Assembly: GCA_963787185.1 (NCBI GenBank)
Contig: CAWBCC010000012.1
Location: forward strand, 186,001 to 250,000
Reading direction: 5' to 3'
Source of the DNA: JAJXZP01 sp963787185
Lineage (GTDB): Bacteria > Spirochaetota > Spirochaetia > Treponematales > Rectinemataceae
Length of the DNA: 64,000 bases
The first letter of the stretch is position 1; each line of letters starts with the position of its first letter. The position numbers and the translations under genes were made by a program. The notes under the pieces were generated by a model. That model did not search any database and was not told where the DNA came from. It saw only the letters and a program-made list of their open reading frames with translations. Positions 23,968-32,360 of the stretch are shown here, one piece after another.

Positions 23968-25647
23968 ATGAGTGAAGACTTCCAGCTTTGGGGCTCGGGC
24001 CGCCGAACGATACCTCCACGCCCCGAATTTCCGGAAATCTACCCCGAAAACGACGAACGTCACTGGTACGATCTCGAGTTCGCCGGCTGGAACGTCCGCA
24101 AGGAATCGCTTCCGAACTCGCCCGGCGACGGATCGGCCGGCAAGCGCATCGTCTGCATCCATCACCTGGTCGGCCATCCCTACATGGCCGAGTTCGACCG
24201 CTCCATGCTCGGCGAGGCCGAGCGGTTCGGCATCACGCTCGAGATCCGGCACTCCTATTGGGATCCGGACGTCGAGTCGGATCTCGTCGACAGTGCCATC
24301 CGGGACAGGCCGGATCTCATCGTACTGAGCCCCGAGGGGCGCGAGGCCGGCACGGAACTTTTCCGTCGCGTGTATCGCGCCGGCATCCCCCTCATCGCGA
24401 GCAACCTCGTACCGGAAACCGAAGGCTTCAAGTATGCCCTCGCCTGGACAGGCCCGGACGACTGGGGTCAGTTTCGACTTCTGTCGCGCAAGTTCGCGGA
24501 ACTTGCGCGAGGCGAAGGGGGTTACTGCATCGTCAATCACATTCCCGGCTCCTCGGCCTATTTCGCGCGGCGCTGGGCCACGGTCACGGAGCTGGCCAAG
24601 ATAGCCCCGCGCATGGAACTCCTCGATATGGCCGACACGAGCCTCGACACGGAACTGACTTACCGAGCGACGCTCGATTGGATCGATCGTTTCGGGCCGC
24701 GGCTGCGGGGTATCATCTGCGCCGACGATTCGCTGGCCCAGCAGGGCGTCAACCGGGCGGTTCGGGAACGGAGTCGGGAAGACCTCGTGCGCGTCGCCTG
24801 CGGCGCCACGGCGCAGGGCATGCGGAGCATAAAGGAAGGCGAGCTGGACGCGATCACCTACCAGCCGCCGGAGCTGGACGGCGCTCTGCCCGTCCGCGTC
24901 GCGGTCGACTGGTTCAACGGGCTCAGCGTGGAGCCGATCCGCTACCTGCCTCTGTATCTGATCGACCGCGGCAACATAGACGATTTTCTTCTCATGAGCC
25001 GCAGGAATCCCGAGGTGGATCTCGATCCGCTCTCCCATCTCGTCGCCGAATGCGACTCGCGCGGGGTCGATCGCTTCTTCGACGGGATTCTCTCGCGATT
25101 CAGACAGGAAAGGATAATCTCCGAGGAGTTCTTCCGCGGCTTTTCGATAGAGCTGCTGTCCCGCCTCGCCGCCATGGCGCGCGCCGAGGAGCCGCTCCGC
25201 GGCCTGCTCTACCGGGACCCCGAGAGCCTGTTCAAGCAGCTCTTCCAGCAGACTGCGCCGACCGATACCATCCTGTGGCTCAAGGCGCTGGCCCTGCGCA
25301 CCATGTCCTCGATCGGGGGACGCCGCTCGAGCTGCGTCCCGCTGGGCGATCGGCTCAAGATCTACGTCGACGAGCACTTCCGCGAGAGCCTTTCGCTCAA
25401 GACGCTTTCGGCGCGCTTCGGCATATCCGCGGCCTATCTCGGCAAGGTGTTCCACGAAAGCGTGGGGCTTTCCTTCACGCGCTATCTTAACGAAAGGCGG
25501 GTCGGAGAAGCCGAGCGCATCCTGGCCACGCGCCGCGTGAAGGCGAAGGACGTCGCCCTCGCCGTCGGATATACGGACGCGAACTACTTCTACAATGTCT
25601 TCAAGAAAATCACCGGGCGCAATCCCTCGGAGGTCCAGGGAGAGTAG
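23968..25647 (+). CDS. AraC regulator with periplasmic-binding-protein-like sensor domain
   Basis: 559 residues, no signal peptide. Residues about 25-340 form a sugar-binding-protein fold closely resembling the transport protein encoded at 35993: WYDLEFAGWNVRKESLPNSP here against WYDMEWAGWNVTPTNIPVSP there, and YALAWTGPDDWGQFRLLSRK against YSVGWSGPDDFGQFRLLARA. Residues about 460-557 are an AraC domain (LSLKTLSARFGISAAYLGKV; KDVALAVGYTDANYFYNVFK). The simplest reading is a cytoplasmic regulator that senses the same ligand the importer brings in and controls the nearby transport and methyltransferase genes. Faces convergently towards the UroD-like gene ending at 25687. Confidence 0.9.
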   Translation: MSEDFQLWGSGRRTIPPRPEFPEIYPENDERHWYDLEFAGWNVRKESLPNSPGDGSAGKRIVCIHHLVGHPYMAEFDRSMLGEAERFGITLEIRHSYWDPDVESDLVDSAIRDRPDLIVLSPEGREAGTELFRRVYRAGIPLIASNLVPETEGFKYALAWTGPDDWGQFRLLSRKFAELARGEGGYCIVNHIPGSSAYFARRWATVTELAKIAPRMELLDMADTSLDTELTYRATLDWIDRFGPRLRGIICADDSLAQQGVNRAVRERSREDLVRVACGATAQGMRSIKEGELDAITYQPPELDGALPVRVAVDWFNGLSVEPIRYLPLYLIDRGNIDDFLLMSRRNPEVDLDPLSHLVAECDSRGVDRFFDGILSRFRQERIISEEFFRGFSIELLSRLAAMARAEEPLRGLLYRDPESLFKQLFQQTAPTDTILWLKALALRTMSSIGGRRSSCVPLGDRLKIYVDEHFRESLSLKTLSARFGISAAYLGKVFHESVGLSFTRYLNERRVGEAERILATRRVKAKDVALAVGYTDANYFYNVFKKITGRNPSEVQGE

Positions 25648-25686
25648 CGTACTGTCCGCGTTCCATCTGCCGGTGCGATCGCGGGG

Positions 25687-26991
25687 TCAACGCCTTCTTC
25701 GCACTTCCTCGGCCGCGATCCGGGCCCAGGCCCAGAGCCGCTGCGGCCTGCGCTGTACGGTGCTTATGTCCTTCATGATGAGCTCGACGGCTACGCCATC
25801 GGCCGCGGCCAGGTCGAGCGCGTCCGCGATCGCGGCGCGGGCCGTGTCTTCGCTCCACTCGGCGTCGAGAAAGATGGCCGGGTTGGGTTTCACGCTCGCG
25901 ACGTAGTTCGTGCCTATCCCCGCGAATATGGTCCCGTAGTCGTTCCAGGGGCTGACCGAAACCTTGCGCAGATTCGGGATGTGTTTCAAAAGACCCGCCT
26001 TGCGGTCGAGCGCCTCGCAGCAGCCGTAGTAATTGAGGCCCCAGCGGCGCATCCACCGAAGGTCGTGCTCCATCGCGAACTCCCAGTGCATCTCGGGAGA
26101 GACCGTGGCAAGGATCTGCGCGTTCGAGCATCCCCACATGTTGAGCGGCCGCACCCAGCCGGGATCGTAGCTCCCGCCGGGGAGGGCGCTCGCGTAGCCG
26201 TATCCGCCCGATCCGATGCGCACGTTGCCGCAGTCGAGCGACAGGAGATTCTGCTCCTCGAACTGATCCAGCTCGGTCATCCAGGCGTCCACCATGCGCT
26301 CGTAGGCCGCGTGCACCATGTCGGGTCGGTCGATCATGTCGAGCATCGCCTCTTCGATGCCCCACCAGCGGATCAGATAGTCCCAGGGCGTGAACCAAAT
26401 GTGAGTCTGCCCGACTTTCTTCACCGGAACGATGCCGTCGAAGAGATCGCGCATCGCGTTCCACACGACCTCGGTCGTCTTTTCGACGTGCGTGACCCGG
26501 GGCATCTGGATCTTCTCGATATCCCCTGGCTCCTTGATCTGAATGTGGAAATGCCGGGACACGATCTCGTTCTGCGCGTCCGTACGCGCTATGTCCACAT
26601 CCTCGACTATGCCGAAGTCCGTGGAATGTATCGCGAGGGGGCATTCGATCCAGGGGTTCACCACCATGTCCCCGGGCATGTGCCGCCACTGGTAGATCGT
26701 GCGACGGAGCTCCGTCTCCAGGCTGCGCGCCCATGCGTTGCGGCATCGCGGCGTCAGCTCCTCCTCGACATTCATCTCGTGCCAGGGGATCTCGTTGATC
26801 CAGACCATGGGTCTGACCTGGTCGAGGTCGTTGAGTCTGCGCCAGAGTTCGGCGCGCTCGGCGTTCACCGGGTCGGCGGCGATCGCGGCTATTTCGCGGC
26901 CCAGGCCGCGCAGATTCTCCTTCTCGTCCGCTTCGAGATCGATCTCGTCGATCACGAGCGGCGGCGTATAGCTTCCGGGGTCGTGGAGCAT
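25687..26991 (-). CDS. Divergent UroD-superfamily-like protein
   Basis: 434 residues from the ATG at 26991 with GGAGGA 6 bases upstream. It begins YTPPLVIDEIDLEADEKENL and carries RPMVWINEIPWHEMN, VRIGSGGYGYASALPGGSYD and WGLNYYGCCEALDRKAGLLK. The overall pattern is that of a large UroD-like TIM-barrel protein in which the H-x-C zinc motif is replaced by Y-G-C-C-E. It lacks true HemE motifs. It follows another UroD-family gene and a LacI regulator in one minus-strand operon, so it probably belongs to the same methyl-transfer or sugar pathway. The reaction is unknown; it could be a corrinoid-independent member. Confidence 0.7.
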   Translation of the reverse strand: MLHDPGSYTPPLVIDEIDLEADEKENLRGLGREIAAIAADPVNAERAELWRRLNDLDQVRPMVWINEIPWHEMNVEEELTPRCRNAWARSLETELRRTIYQWRHMPGDMVVNPWIECPLAIHSTDFGIVEDVDIARTDAQNEIVSRHFHIQIKEPGDIEKIQMPRVTHVEKTTEVVWNAMRDLFDGIVPVKKVGQTHIWFTPWDYLIRWWGIEEAMLDMIDRPDMVHAAYERMVDAWMTELDQFEEQNLLSLDCGNVRIGSGGYGYASALPGGSYDPGWVRPLNMWGCSNAQILATVSPEMHWEFAMEHDLRWMRRWGLNYYGCCEALDRKAGLLKHIPNLRKVSVSPWNDYGTIFAGIGTNYVASVKPNPAIFLDAEWSEDTARAAIADALDLAAADGVAVELIMKDISTVQRRPQRLWAWARIAAEEVRRRR

Positions 26992-27023
26992 GCATTCCTC
27001 CTGATATGGATCGGACGACCGTT

Positions 27024-28076
27024 CTAGGCGGTCCGTGAATCGTCGTTCCACTCCCGGACCGCGTCGTACAGCGCGATCACGTTCTCGAGCGGAGTTTCTT
27101 CGAGCAGGTAGTCGTGGCTCGGACCGGCTATATAGCCGCCTCCCGGAGCCATGATCGCGAGAGTCCGGAGAGTCTCCTCGCGGGCCCGGGAGGGATCGCC
27201 CTCGAGGAGCACGCGTTGGGTGTCGATCGCACCGTTCAGTACCACCCTTCCGCCGAACTCGCGCTTGAGCTCGGCCGGAGCCATGCCCGCACAGTTGGGC
27301 TGCAAGGCATGGAAACCGTCGATGCCGTCGCGGATCAGCAGAGGGATGAGAGGGCGATAGCCGCCGCAGCAATGGAGCATGACCTCGAGCCTATGTCGCC
27401 GGCCGAGCGCCGTGAGACGGCGGATGCAGGGAGCGATGAAGCGCTCGTAGAGCTCGGGCCCGAAAAGCGGTCCGGTGGTCGATCCGAAATCGTTGCCTAT
27501 GAAGAAAACGTCGATGAGGTCGCCCGCCTCTTCGAAAATACGCTCGCTCGAGGCCGCGTAGAAGTCCGTCACCCTTTCGAAGAGAAAGCCGGCGGCGTCC
27601 GGATCGTCATACATGAGATAGTAGATGCCCTCCATGCCGACGAGATCGATGACGTCGTGCCAGAAGGGCGACCAGTCTCCCCCGAGAATCGCGTATTCTC
27701 CGCCCCAGGCTGCGGCCTCTTTCCTGAGCTTCGACACGTCGACCAGATCGGCATCCGGCCATGGATAGTCTCGGAAGGCCGCCGGAGCGGCAGAAGCGAG
27801 GGGGTGGGTCAGGGGCTGCCCGTAGCCTATGCCCGAACGTTCGACTCCGAACGGGCTTCTCCATGTCGAGTCGGACGAAAGCGGCGGCCCGGGATCGCTC
27901 CAGGGAGCCGTCAGACGACGAAAATCGTCGCCGATCCTCCGCCTGAAACCTTCCTCGTCGATGCCGAGACCGGCTTTTGCCTTGTCGATAAAGCCCGGCG
28001 AGGCGCCGCACCAGCAGGGAACGCGGTCCGGTTCCTCGTGCCGGAAGGTGCACAAAACTCTCTCTTTCGATGTCAT
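27024..28076 (-). CDS. UroD-family methyltransferase (MtaA-like)
   Basis: 350 residues from the ATG at 28076 (GGAGG 5 bases upstream); a longer start at 28106 has no ribosome site. Motifs: MTSKERVLCTFRHEEPDRVP, FFIGNDFGSTTGPLFGPELY, H235-C-C237-G (zinc motif of the methyltransferase branch), GFHALQPNCAGMAPAELKRE and APGGGYIAGPSHDYLLEETP. No RQAGRY, so not heme biosynthesis. Lies 32 bases before the divergent UroD-like gene and 69 after the LacI regulator. Probably a substrate-specific methyltransferase I. Confidence 0.87.
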   Translation of the reverse strand: MTSKERVLCTFRHEEPDRVPCWCGASPGFIDKAKAGLGIDEEGFRRRIGDDFRRLTAPWSDPGPPLSSDSTWRSPFGVERSGIGYGQPLTHPLASAAPAAFRDYPWPDADLVDVSKLRKEAAAWGGEYAILGGDWSPFWHDVIDLVGMEGIYYLMYDDPDAAGFLFERVTDFYAASSERIFEEAGDLIDVFFIGNDFGSTTGPLFGPELYERFIAPCIRRLTALGRRHRLEVMLHCCGGYRPLIPLLIRDGIDGFHALQPNCAGMAPAELKREFGGRVVLNGAIDTQRVLLEGDPSRAREETLRTLAIMAPGGGYIAGPSHDYLLEETPLENVIALYDAVREWNDDSRTA

Positions 28077-28145
28077 CCTCGCCTCCATCGAAGAGGATGA
28101 CGCCATCGCCGCGAAGGGGCAATCGCGAAAATTACCGATCGAACA

Positions 28146-29183
28146 TCAAGAATTAGTGATTTCCCGCACCGAGCCGCGCTTCACGAGCTGCTGTTTGACC
28201 TTGAGGACATGGAGCTCCTGGGGATTGTGCGCGATGCGATTGTGCATCATCTGGCCGGCGATCCGCCCCATGTAGGTCGTGTCGATGCGCATGGTTGTGA
28301 TCTGCGGCACGTAGCAGAGCGAGTAGTCGAGCATGTCTCCCGGCGAGAGCACGGACATGCGTTCGGGGACCCTGACGCCGAGACGCCGCAGCATCTCGAC
28401 GACGCGGACCGCGACATCGTCGTCCAGCGCGAATATCGCGCTGATGTCGGGATGGATGCGAAGGAGGCTTTCGACATTGATGAAGGCCGCGTCGTCGTCC
28501 TCGAGCGATATCCGGCGCCGCATGGAATCGTCGAACTCGAGATGGTACTCTTCGATGGCTTTCTTGAAGCCGAAAAAACGGTCTACGGGGAGGACGGGCA
28601 GATCGGGCCGGAAGCAGTCGATGTAGCCGAGCCGCAGATGACCGCATTTCACGAGATACGACGTGCCTTCGTAGGCGCCCTGAAAATCGTCGACGCAGAC
28701 GGTATAGAAGCGGTCCTGAAAGTTCGAGTTCATTATGACGACGACGGGTATGCCGGCCGACTCCAGCATGGCGATGAGTTCGGGCGGCGCGAAGTGGATC
28801 GTGGCGACGCCGATGGCCTGTGTGCAGCGGATTTTTTCGAGAATGTCGTGCGTCGATTCGCTCCGCGATATCGGAACGAGGACGGTGTTGAACCCCACCT
28901 GCCTGAGAGTGCGCTCGAATTCGTGGATTATCGGCCGCACGAGGTGGAGCACCATGGCCCAATCGGGGTCGATATCGAAGAGCAGGACGATGTCGTGCGG
29001 TTCGACCGGGAAGGCTTGCGTGCGACGCTGCCGGTGCGTATATCCAAGGCTCCGGGCCGCTTCGAGCACGCGTCCGCGAGTCTCGGCCGAGAGGCGGCCT
29101 TGGTCGGAGAGCGCGAGCGATGCCGTGGATAGTGAGACTTTGGCCAGTTTGGCCACATCGTCGAGCTTGGATTTCGTTCCCAT
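28146..29183 (-). CDS. LacI-family transcriptional regulator
   Basis: 345 residues from the ATG at 29183. N-terminal helix-turn-helix and hinge (KLDDVAKLAKVSLSTASLAL, residues about 5-24, then LSAETRGRVLEAARSLGYTH), followed by a ligand domain of the periplasmic-binding type (AIGVATIHFAPPELIAMLES; GIPVVVIMNSNFQDRFYTVC; ISAIFALDDDVAVRVVEMLR). First gene of a minus-strand operon with two UroD-family genes and divergent from the rhamnose-mutarotase operon. A perfect palindrome TTATCATGATAA lies upstream and is a candidate operator. The effector is presumably a sugar. Confidence 0.9.
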   Translation of the reverse strand: MGTKSKLDDVAKLAKVSLSTASLALSDQGRLSAETRGRVLEAARSLGYTHRQRRTQAFPVEPHDIVLLFDIDPDWAMVLHLVRPIIHEFERTLRQVGFNTVLVPISRSESTHDILEKIRCTQAIGVATIHFAPPELIAMLESAGIPVVVIMNSNFQDRFYTVCVDDFQGAYEGTSYLVKCGHLRLGYIDCFRPDLPVLPVDRFFGFKKAIEEYHLEFDDSMRRRISLEDDDAAFINVESLLRIHPDISAIFALDDDVAVRVVEMLRRLGVRVPERMSVLSPGDMLDYSLCYVPQITTMRIDTTYMGRIAGQMMHNRIAHNPQELHVLKVKQQLVKRGSVREITNS

Positions 29184-29206
29184 GTTCTTTGCTCTTTTGC
29201 AAAACT

Positions 29207-29218
29207 TTATCATGATAA
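29207..29218. promoter_or_regulatory. Perfect 12-bp palindrome, candidate LacI operator
   Basis: TTATCATGATAA, 24 bases upstream of the lacI-type start codon, in an A/T-rich divergent promoter region of about 180 bases. LacI-family operators are palindromes of comparable size but usually have a central CG, which is missing here, so the match is tentative. Confidence 0.35.
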
Positions 29219-29295
29219 TGACAAAAATGCAATAAAATAAATACGTTATATGATAAAGAAATACAAATAATCGGTGTATTTTAGCGAAAATTCCT

Positions 29296-29323
29296 TTGAC
29301 AGGCCCCTCAAATGTGCTAGCAT
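29296..29323 (+). promoter_or_regulatory. Promoter of the mutarotase-methyltransferase operon
   Basis: TTGACA (29296-29301), 16-base spacer, TAGCAT (29318-29323). The ATG of the mutarotase gene follows at 29363 with GAGGAG 7 bases upstream. The same TAGCAT -10 box recurs at 32316 before the second ABC operon. Confidence 0.65.
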
Positions 29324-29362
29324 TTCTCCACGACAGTCTTGAACGGGAACGAGGAGCGAGCC

Positions 29363-29689
29363 ATGGTACGACGCTACGGACAAGTCATCCGACTCAAGAG
29401 CGGCGCTCTGGACAGCTACAGACGCCTGCACGCCGCTGTGTGGCCCGAAGTAGCTTCCATGATCGCCCAGTGCAACATCCGCAACTATTCGATTTACCAA
29501 AGGGACGGTTTCCTGTTCGCGTATTTCGAGTACGTCGGAACCGACTTCGCCGCAGATATGGCCAAGATGGCCGCCGATCCCAAAACTCAGGAGTGGTGGG
29601 ACGTGACTAAGCCGCTGCAGGATCCTCTCCGGACGCGCGGACCCGGAGAATGGTGGTCTGATATGGAAGAAGTCTTCCACCAGGACTGA
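29363..29689 (+). CDS. rhaM: L-rhamnose mutarotase family protein
   Basis: 108 residues (RhaM of E. coli is 104). Start ATG at 29363 chosen for its GAGGAG site at 29351-29356. Family motifs are intact: YRRLHAAVWPEVASMI with the active-site His, NYSIYQRDGFLFAYFEY, WWDVTKPLQDP and the C-terminal GEWWSDMEEVFHQD. RhaM interconverts alpha and beta anomers of L-rhamnose. It is followed by two UroD-family methyltransferases and a sugar-type importer, but there is no rhamnose isomerase, kinase or aldolase in the window. The substrate may therefore be rhamnose, a related 6-deoxy sugar, or an O-methylated form. Confidence 0.9.
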   Translation: MVRRYGQVIRLKSGALDSYRRLHAAVWPEVASMIAQCNIRNYSIYQRDGFLFAYFEYVGTDFAADMAKMAADPKTQEWWDVTKPLQDPLRTRGPGEWWSDMEEVFHQD

Positions 29690-29728
29690 TCAGGTCATAG
29701 ATCTGCTCAAATATCGAAGCTCGAGAAG

Positions 29729-29747
29729 CAAGCTGGTGACCAGCTTG
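29729..29747. repeat. Short perfect hairpin between mutarotase and methyltransferase genes
   Basis: CAAGCTGG-tga-CCAGCTTG, 8-bp arms with a 3-base loop, in the 87-base gap between the mutarotase and the following UroD-family gene. No T-tract follows. It may attenuate or stabilise the message. Confidence 0.45.
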
Positions 29748-29776
29748 TGAAATTGGCCTATTTAAAGGAGCCTTTC

Positions 29777-30964
29777 ATGCCGATCGCACGCACGCCGGCC
29801 TGTCTCGCCAAGCTCGAACGCGTCAAAAAGACGCTGCGGCACGAAGAGCCGGACCGCCTGCCCATCTCGGATTTTTTCTGGTCCACGTTCATCTCGCGCT
29901 GGCGGGAGGAACTCGGGCTGAAGCCCGATGCGGACATTTATCGCCATTACGACATGGACTGGATCTGCATCAATCCCAATATGGATCCGCACATTCGAAA
30001 CTTCGACGTCATCAAGGAGACCGAAGAAGACGTCATCCTCAAGACGGGCTTCGAGGCCACCATCCGCAAGAAGCTCGGGACGCAGATGCCCTATTTCGAG
30101 AGTTTCGATACGAACGACCTGCCCAAGATGGAGGCCTTCCGTTTCGACGATCCCTGGGACGACAGACGTTTCTTTTCGGGCGGCGACGATCAGATCAACG
30201 GCGTGGGAGACGTCATAACCCGCAATCTGCCGCCCTGGGTCGATCGGCTCAAGGCCTACTACGCCGACTTCCCCGTCTTCGGCTCGGTCTGCGAGGGGCA
30301 TGAATACGCGTGGCGCATTATCGGCAGCGAGAACGTGTACCTGTGGATCGCGCTCTACCCCGACGAGTTCGGCGCCTTTGTCCGTCGGGTCGGAGAGTTC
30401 CTCATTCAGTATACCAAGGCGCAGATCCGGGCTGCCGGCGGCATGCTCGACGGCATGGTCGTCTGGGGAGACGTGGCCTATCACAATGGCATGCTCTTCT
30501 CGCCGGATATGTGGCGGGAGCACTTCAAGCCCATCGTGGCCGAGCAGATCCGCATCTGCCACGAGGCGGGCCTGCCCGTGATCTATCACGGCTGCGGCAA
30601 CGCCAGCGCCATCTACGAGGACTTCATCGAGTTGAAGCTGGACTCCTACAATCCCCTCGAAGCCAAGTCGGGGCTCGACGTGGTCGAGCTTCGCAAAAAA
30701 CACGGCCACCGCATGGGTTTCTGCGGCAATATCGACGCGCTCGCCTGGGCGAACGACTCCCTTCCCGAGCTCGAGGCGCAGGTCATGCGCAAGCTCAACG
30801 CGGCCAAGGGCGGCGGCTACCTGCCCCAGTCCGATCATTCGGTGCCGAGCAACGTGTCCGCCGAGCGCTATGAGTTCGTGCGGAACCTCCTCGTGAAGCA
30901 CGGGAGCTTCCCTCTCCGGCTCGGCGCCTGGGACGATCCTTCTCTGAGCGGGACTCGTCCGTGA
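29777..30964 (+). CDS. UroD-family methyltransferase (MtaA-like)
   Basis: 395 residues from the ATG at 29777 with AAAGGAG 7 bases upstream. Motifs: KLERVKKTLRHEEPDRLPIS, DGMVVWGDVAYHNGMLFSPD, H271-G-C273-G zinc motif, DSYNPLEAKSGLDVVELRKK and GFCGNIDALAW, a later Cys that could be an additional ligand. Not HemE. Located between the rhamnose-mutarotase homologue and a second UroD-family gene whose GTG start overlaps its stop by four bases. Probably one of a pair of substrate-specific methyltransferases. Confidence 0.87.
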   Translation: MPIARTPACLAKLERVKKTLRHEEPDRLPISDFFWSTFISRWREELGLKPDADIYRHYDMDWICINPNMDPHIRNFDVIKETEEDVILKTGFEATIRKKLGTQMPYFESFDTNDLPKMEAFRFDDPWDDRRFFSGGDDQINGVGDVITRNLPPWVDRLKAYYADFPVFGSVCEGHEYAWRIIGSENVYLWIALYPDEFGAFVRRVGEFLIQYTKAQIRAAGGMLDGMVVWGDVAYHNGMLFSPDMWREHFKPIVAEQIRICHEAGLPVIYHGCGNASAIYEDFIELKLDSYNPLEAKSGLDVVELRKKHGHRMGFCGNIDALAWANDSLPELEAQVMRKLNAAKGGGYLPQSDHSVPSNVSAERYEFVRNLLVKHGSFPLRLGAWDDPSLSGTRP

Positions 30965-32205
30965 CTTCGCGCGAACGCGTGCTCGCCTCCATCGCGCACC
31001 GCGGGAGCGATCAGGTGCCGGTCGATCTCGGGTCCAATCCCAGTTCCGGCATATCGGCGTTGGCCTATTCGCATCTCCTTTCCGCGCTCGGCGCGAAGGA
31101 TATTCGGCCCCGCGTTTACGATGTGGTCCAGGAACTGGCCCAGCCCGACGACTGGATTCTCGATCGATTCGGCATCGACGTGGCGGATGTGGGGCGGGCC
31201 TTCAACGACCGCCCGGAGGACTGGCGGGAGCATGCGATGCCCGGCGGCGGCGTCTATCTCTATCCGGCCTGGTTCAAGCCCCTTCGCCGCGAAGACGACT
31301 TCTTCGTCTACGACTCTCAGGGGACCCTCCTCGCCCAACGCCCTTCGGGGGCCACCTTCTACGACGAGCGCTGTTTCCCCTACGAAGCTGGCTATCCCTC
31401 GGACTATGCCGGGCTCGACAAGGCCATGGGCAAGGTCCTCTGGTCGGCCCTGGTGCATTCGCCCTGGGATCACGCCGGGGAGAAGAATTTCTGGAAGGAT
31501 CTTCGAGCCCGCGCGCTCGACCTCAGGGCGAAAACCGATCGCGCTCTCATGATCGTGGTGGGAGGCAACCTCTTCGAATGGGGCACCTTCCTCAGGCGCA
31601 TCGACAATTTCCTCGTCGACCTGCTCATCGACGAGGTGAACGTCGAAGCCCTCCTGGACGCCCTCATGGAAAGGCATCTGGCGACCCTCGAAAAAGTCTG
31701 CGAGGCGGTGGGCGACGTGGTCGACATTCTGCGCTTCGGCGACGATCTGGGCCACGAGGGAGGCCCCTTCATGTCGCCTGAGGTCTACCGCAAGCTTTTC
31801 AAGCCTCGGCATAAGATCCTCGTGGAGTATGTGCGCAAACACAGCTCGATGAAAACCTTCCTGCATTCCTGCGGATCGATCTATGCGCTGATTCCCGATC
31901 TCATCGATGTCGGATACGATATCCTGAACCCGGTGCAGACGAGCGCCCGCGACATGGAGCCCGAGCGGCTCAAGCGCGAGTTCGGTGCGGACGTGACTTT
32001 CTGGGGCGGCGGCGTCGAGAACAGGACGGTACTGAACGGCGGCAGCCCGTCCCAGGTCCGCGAGCAGGTATTGGACAGGCTCGAGCTCTTCTCGACCGGG
32101 GGGGGCTTCGTATTCAACCCCGTGCACAATATACTGCCCGATGTCCCGCCCGCCAATGTGCTGGCCATGTTCGATGCCGTCGCCGAGTTCAACGGACGGC
32201 GCTAG
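30961..32205 (+). CDS. UroD-family methyltransferase (MtaA-like)
   Basis: 414 residues from the GTG at 30961, overlapping the previous stop (GTGA). Motifs: MTSRERVLASIAHRGSDQVP, DILRFGDDLGHEGGPFMSPE, H302-S-C304-G zinc motif, GYDILNPVQTSARDMEPERL and TGGGFVFNPVHNILPDVPPA. It resembles the enzyme at 19860 more closely than its immediate neighbour (shared FWGGGV and NPVQ blocks). Followed, after a gap with its own promoter, by the second sugar-type ABC importer. Confidence 0.87.
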   Translation: MTSRERVLASIAHRGSDQVPVDLGSNPSSGISALAYSHLLSALGAKDIRPRVYDVVQELAQPDDWILDRFGIDVADVGRAFNDRPEDWREHAMPGGGVYLYPAWFKPLRREDDFFVYDSQGTLLAQRPSGATFYDERCFPYEAGYPSDYAGLDKAMGKVLWSALVHSPWDHAGEKNFWKDLRARALDLRAKTDRALMIVVGGNLFEWGTFLRRIDNFLVDLLIDEVNVEALLDALMERHLATLEKVCEAVGDVVDILRFGDDLGHEGGPFMSPEVYRKLFKPRHKILVEYVRKHSSMKTFLHSCGSIYALIPDLIDVGYDILNPVQTSARDMEPERLKREFGADVTFWGGGVENRTVLNGGSPSQVREQVLDRLELFSTGGGFVFNPVHNILPDVPPANVLAMFDAVAEFNGRR

Positions 32206-32214
32206 CGGAAGAGG

Positions 32215-32244
32215 TTTTTCCGAAATGCGATGCATTTTGAAAAA
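32215..32244. terminator. Imperfect A/T-rich hairpin after the methyltransferase operon
   Basis: TTTTTCCGAAATGC (32215-32228) pairs almost fully with GCATTTTGAAAAA (32232-32244) around a 3-base loop. It begins 10 bases after the stop at 32205 and precedes a new promoter, so partial termination between the two operons is plausible. No T-run follows the stem. Confidence 0.35.
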
Positions 32245-32292
32245 GCTACCATAGAATTGCAATTATTTATGCTTTTGAGGCCTTTTTTGCTG

Positions 32293-32321
32293 TTGCCGGA
32301 GGCAGGTATGGGGCCTAGCAT
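32293..32321 (+). promoter_or_regulatory. Promoter of the second sugar ABC operon
   Basis: TTGCCG (32293-32298), 17-base spacer, TAGCAT (32316-32321). Initiation near 32328 makes an ATG at 32325 unlikely as the start of the ATPase and supports the TTG at 32361. Confidence 0.55.
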
Positions 32322-32360
32322 CGTATGTCTGCGCGGCGCATGCCGCGAGGGAGAGGGATT

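Noticed and set aside
23464..25455. Minus-strand open frame of about 660 codons opposite the AraC fusion gene
   Set aside because: Antisense shadow; the plus-strand protein has clear binding-protein and AraC motifs, this one has none.
27024..28076. Annotation of the UroD-family proteins as uroporphyrinogen decarboxylases
   Set aside because: They lack the RQAGRY motif present in the real HemE at 62138 and several carry the H-x-C-G motif of methyltransferases.
32325..32360. ATG at 32325 as the start of the second ABC ATPase
   Set aside because: It lies at or before the predicted transcription start (promoter 32293-32321) and lacks a ribosome site; the TTG at 32361 fits better.
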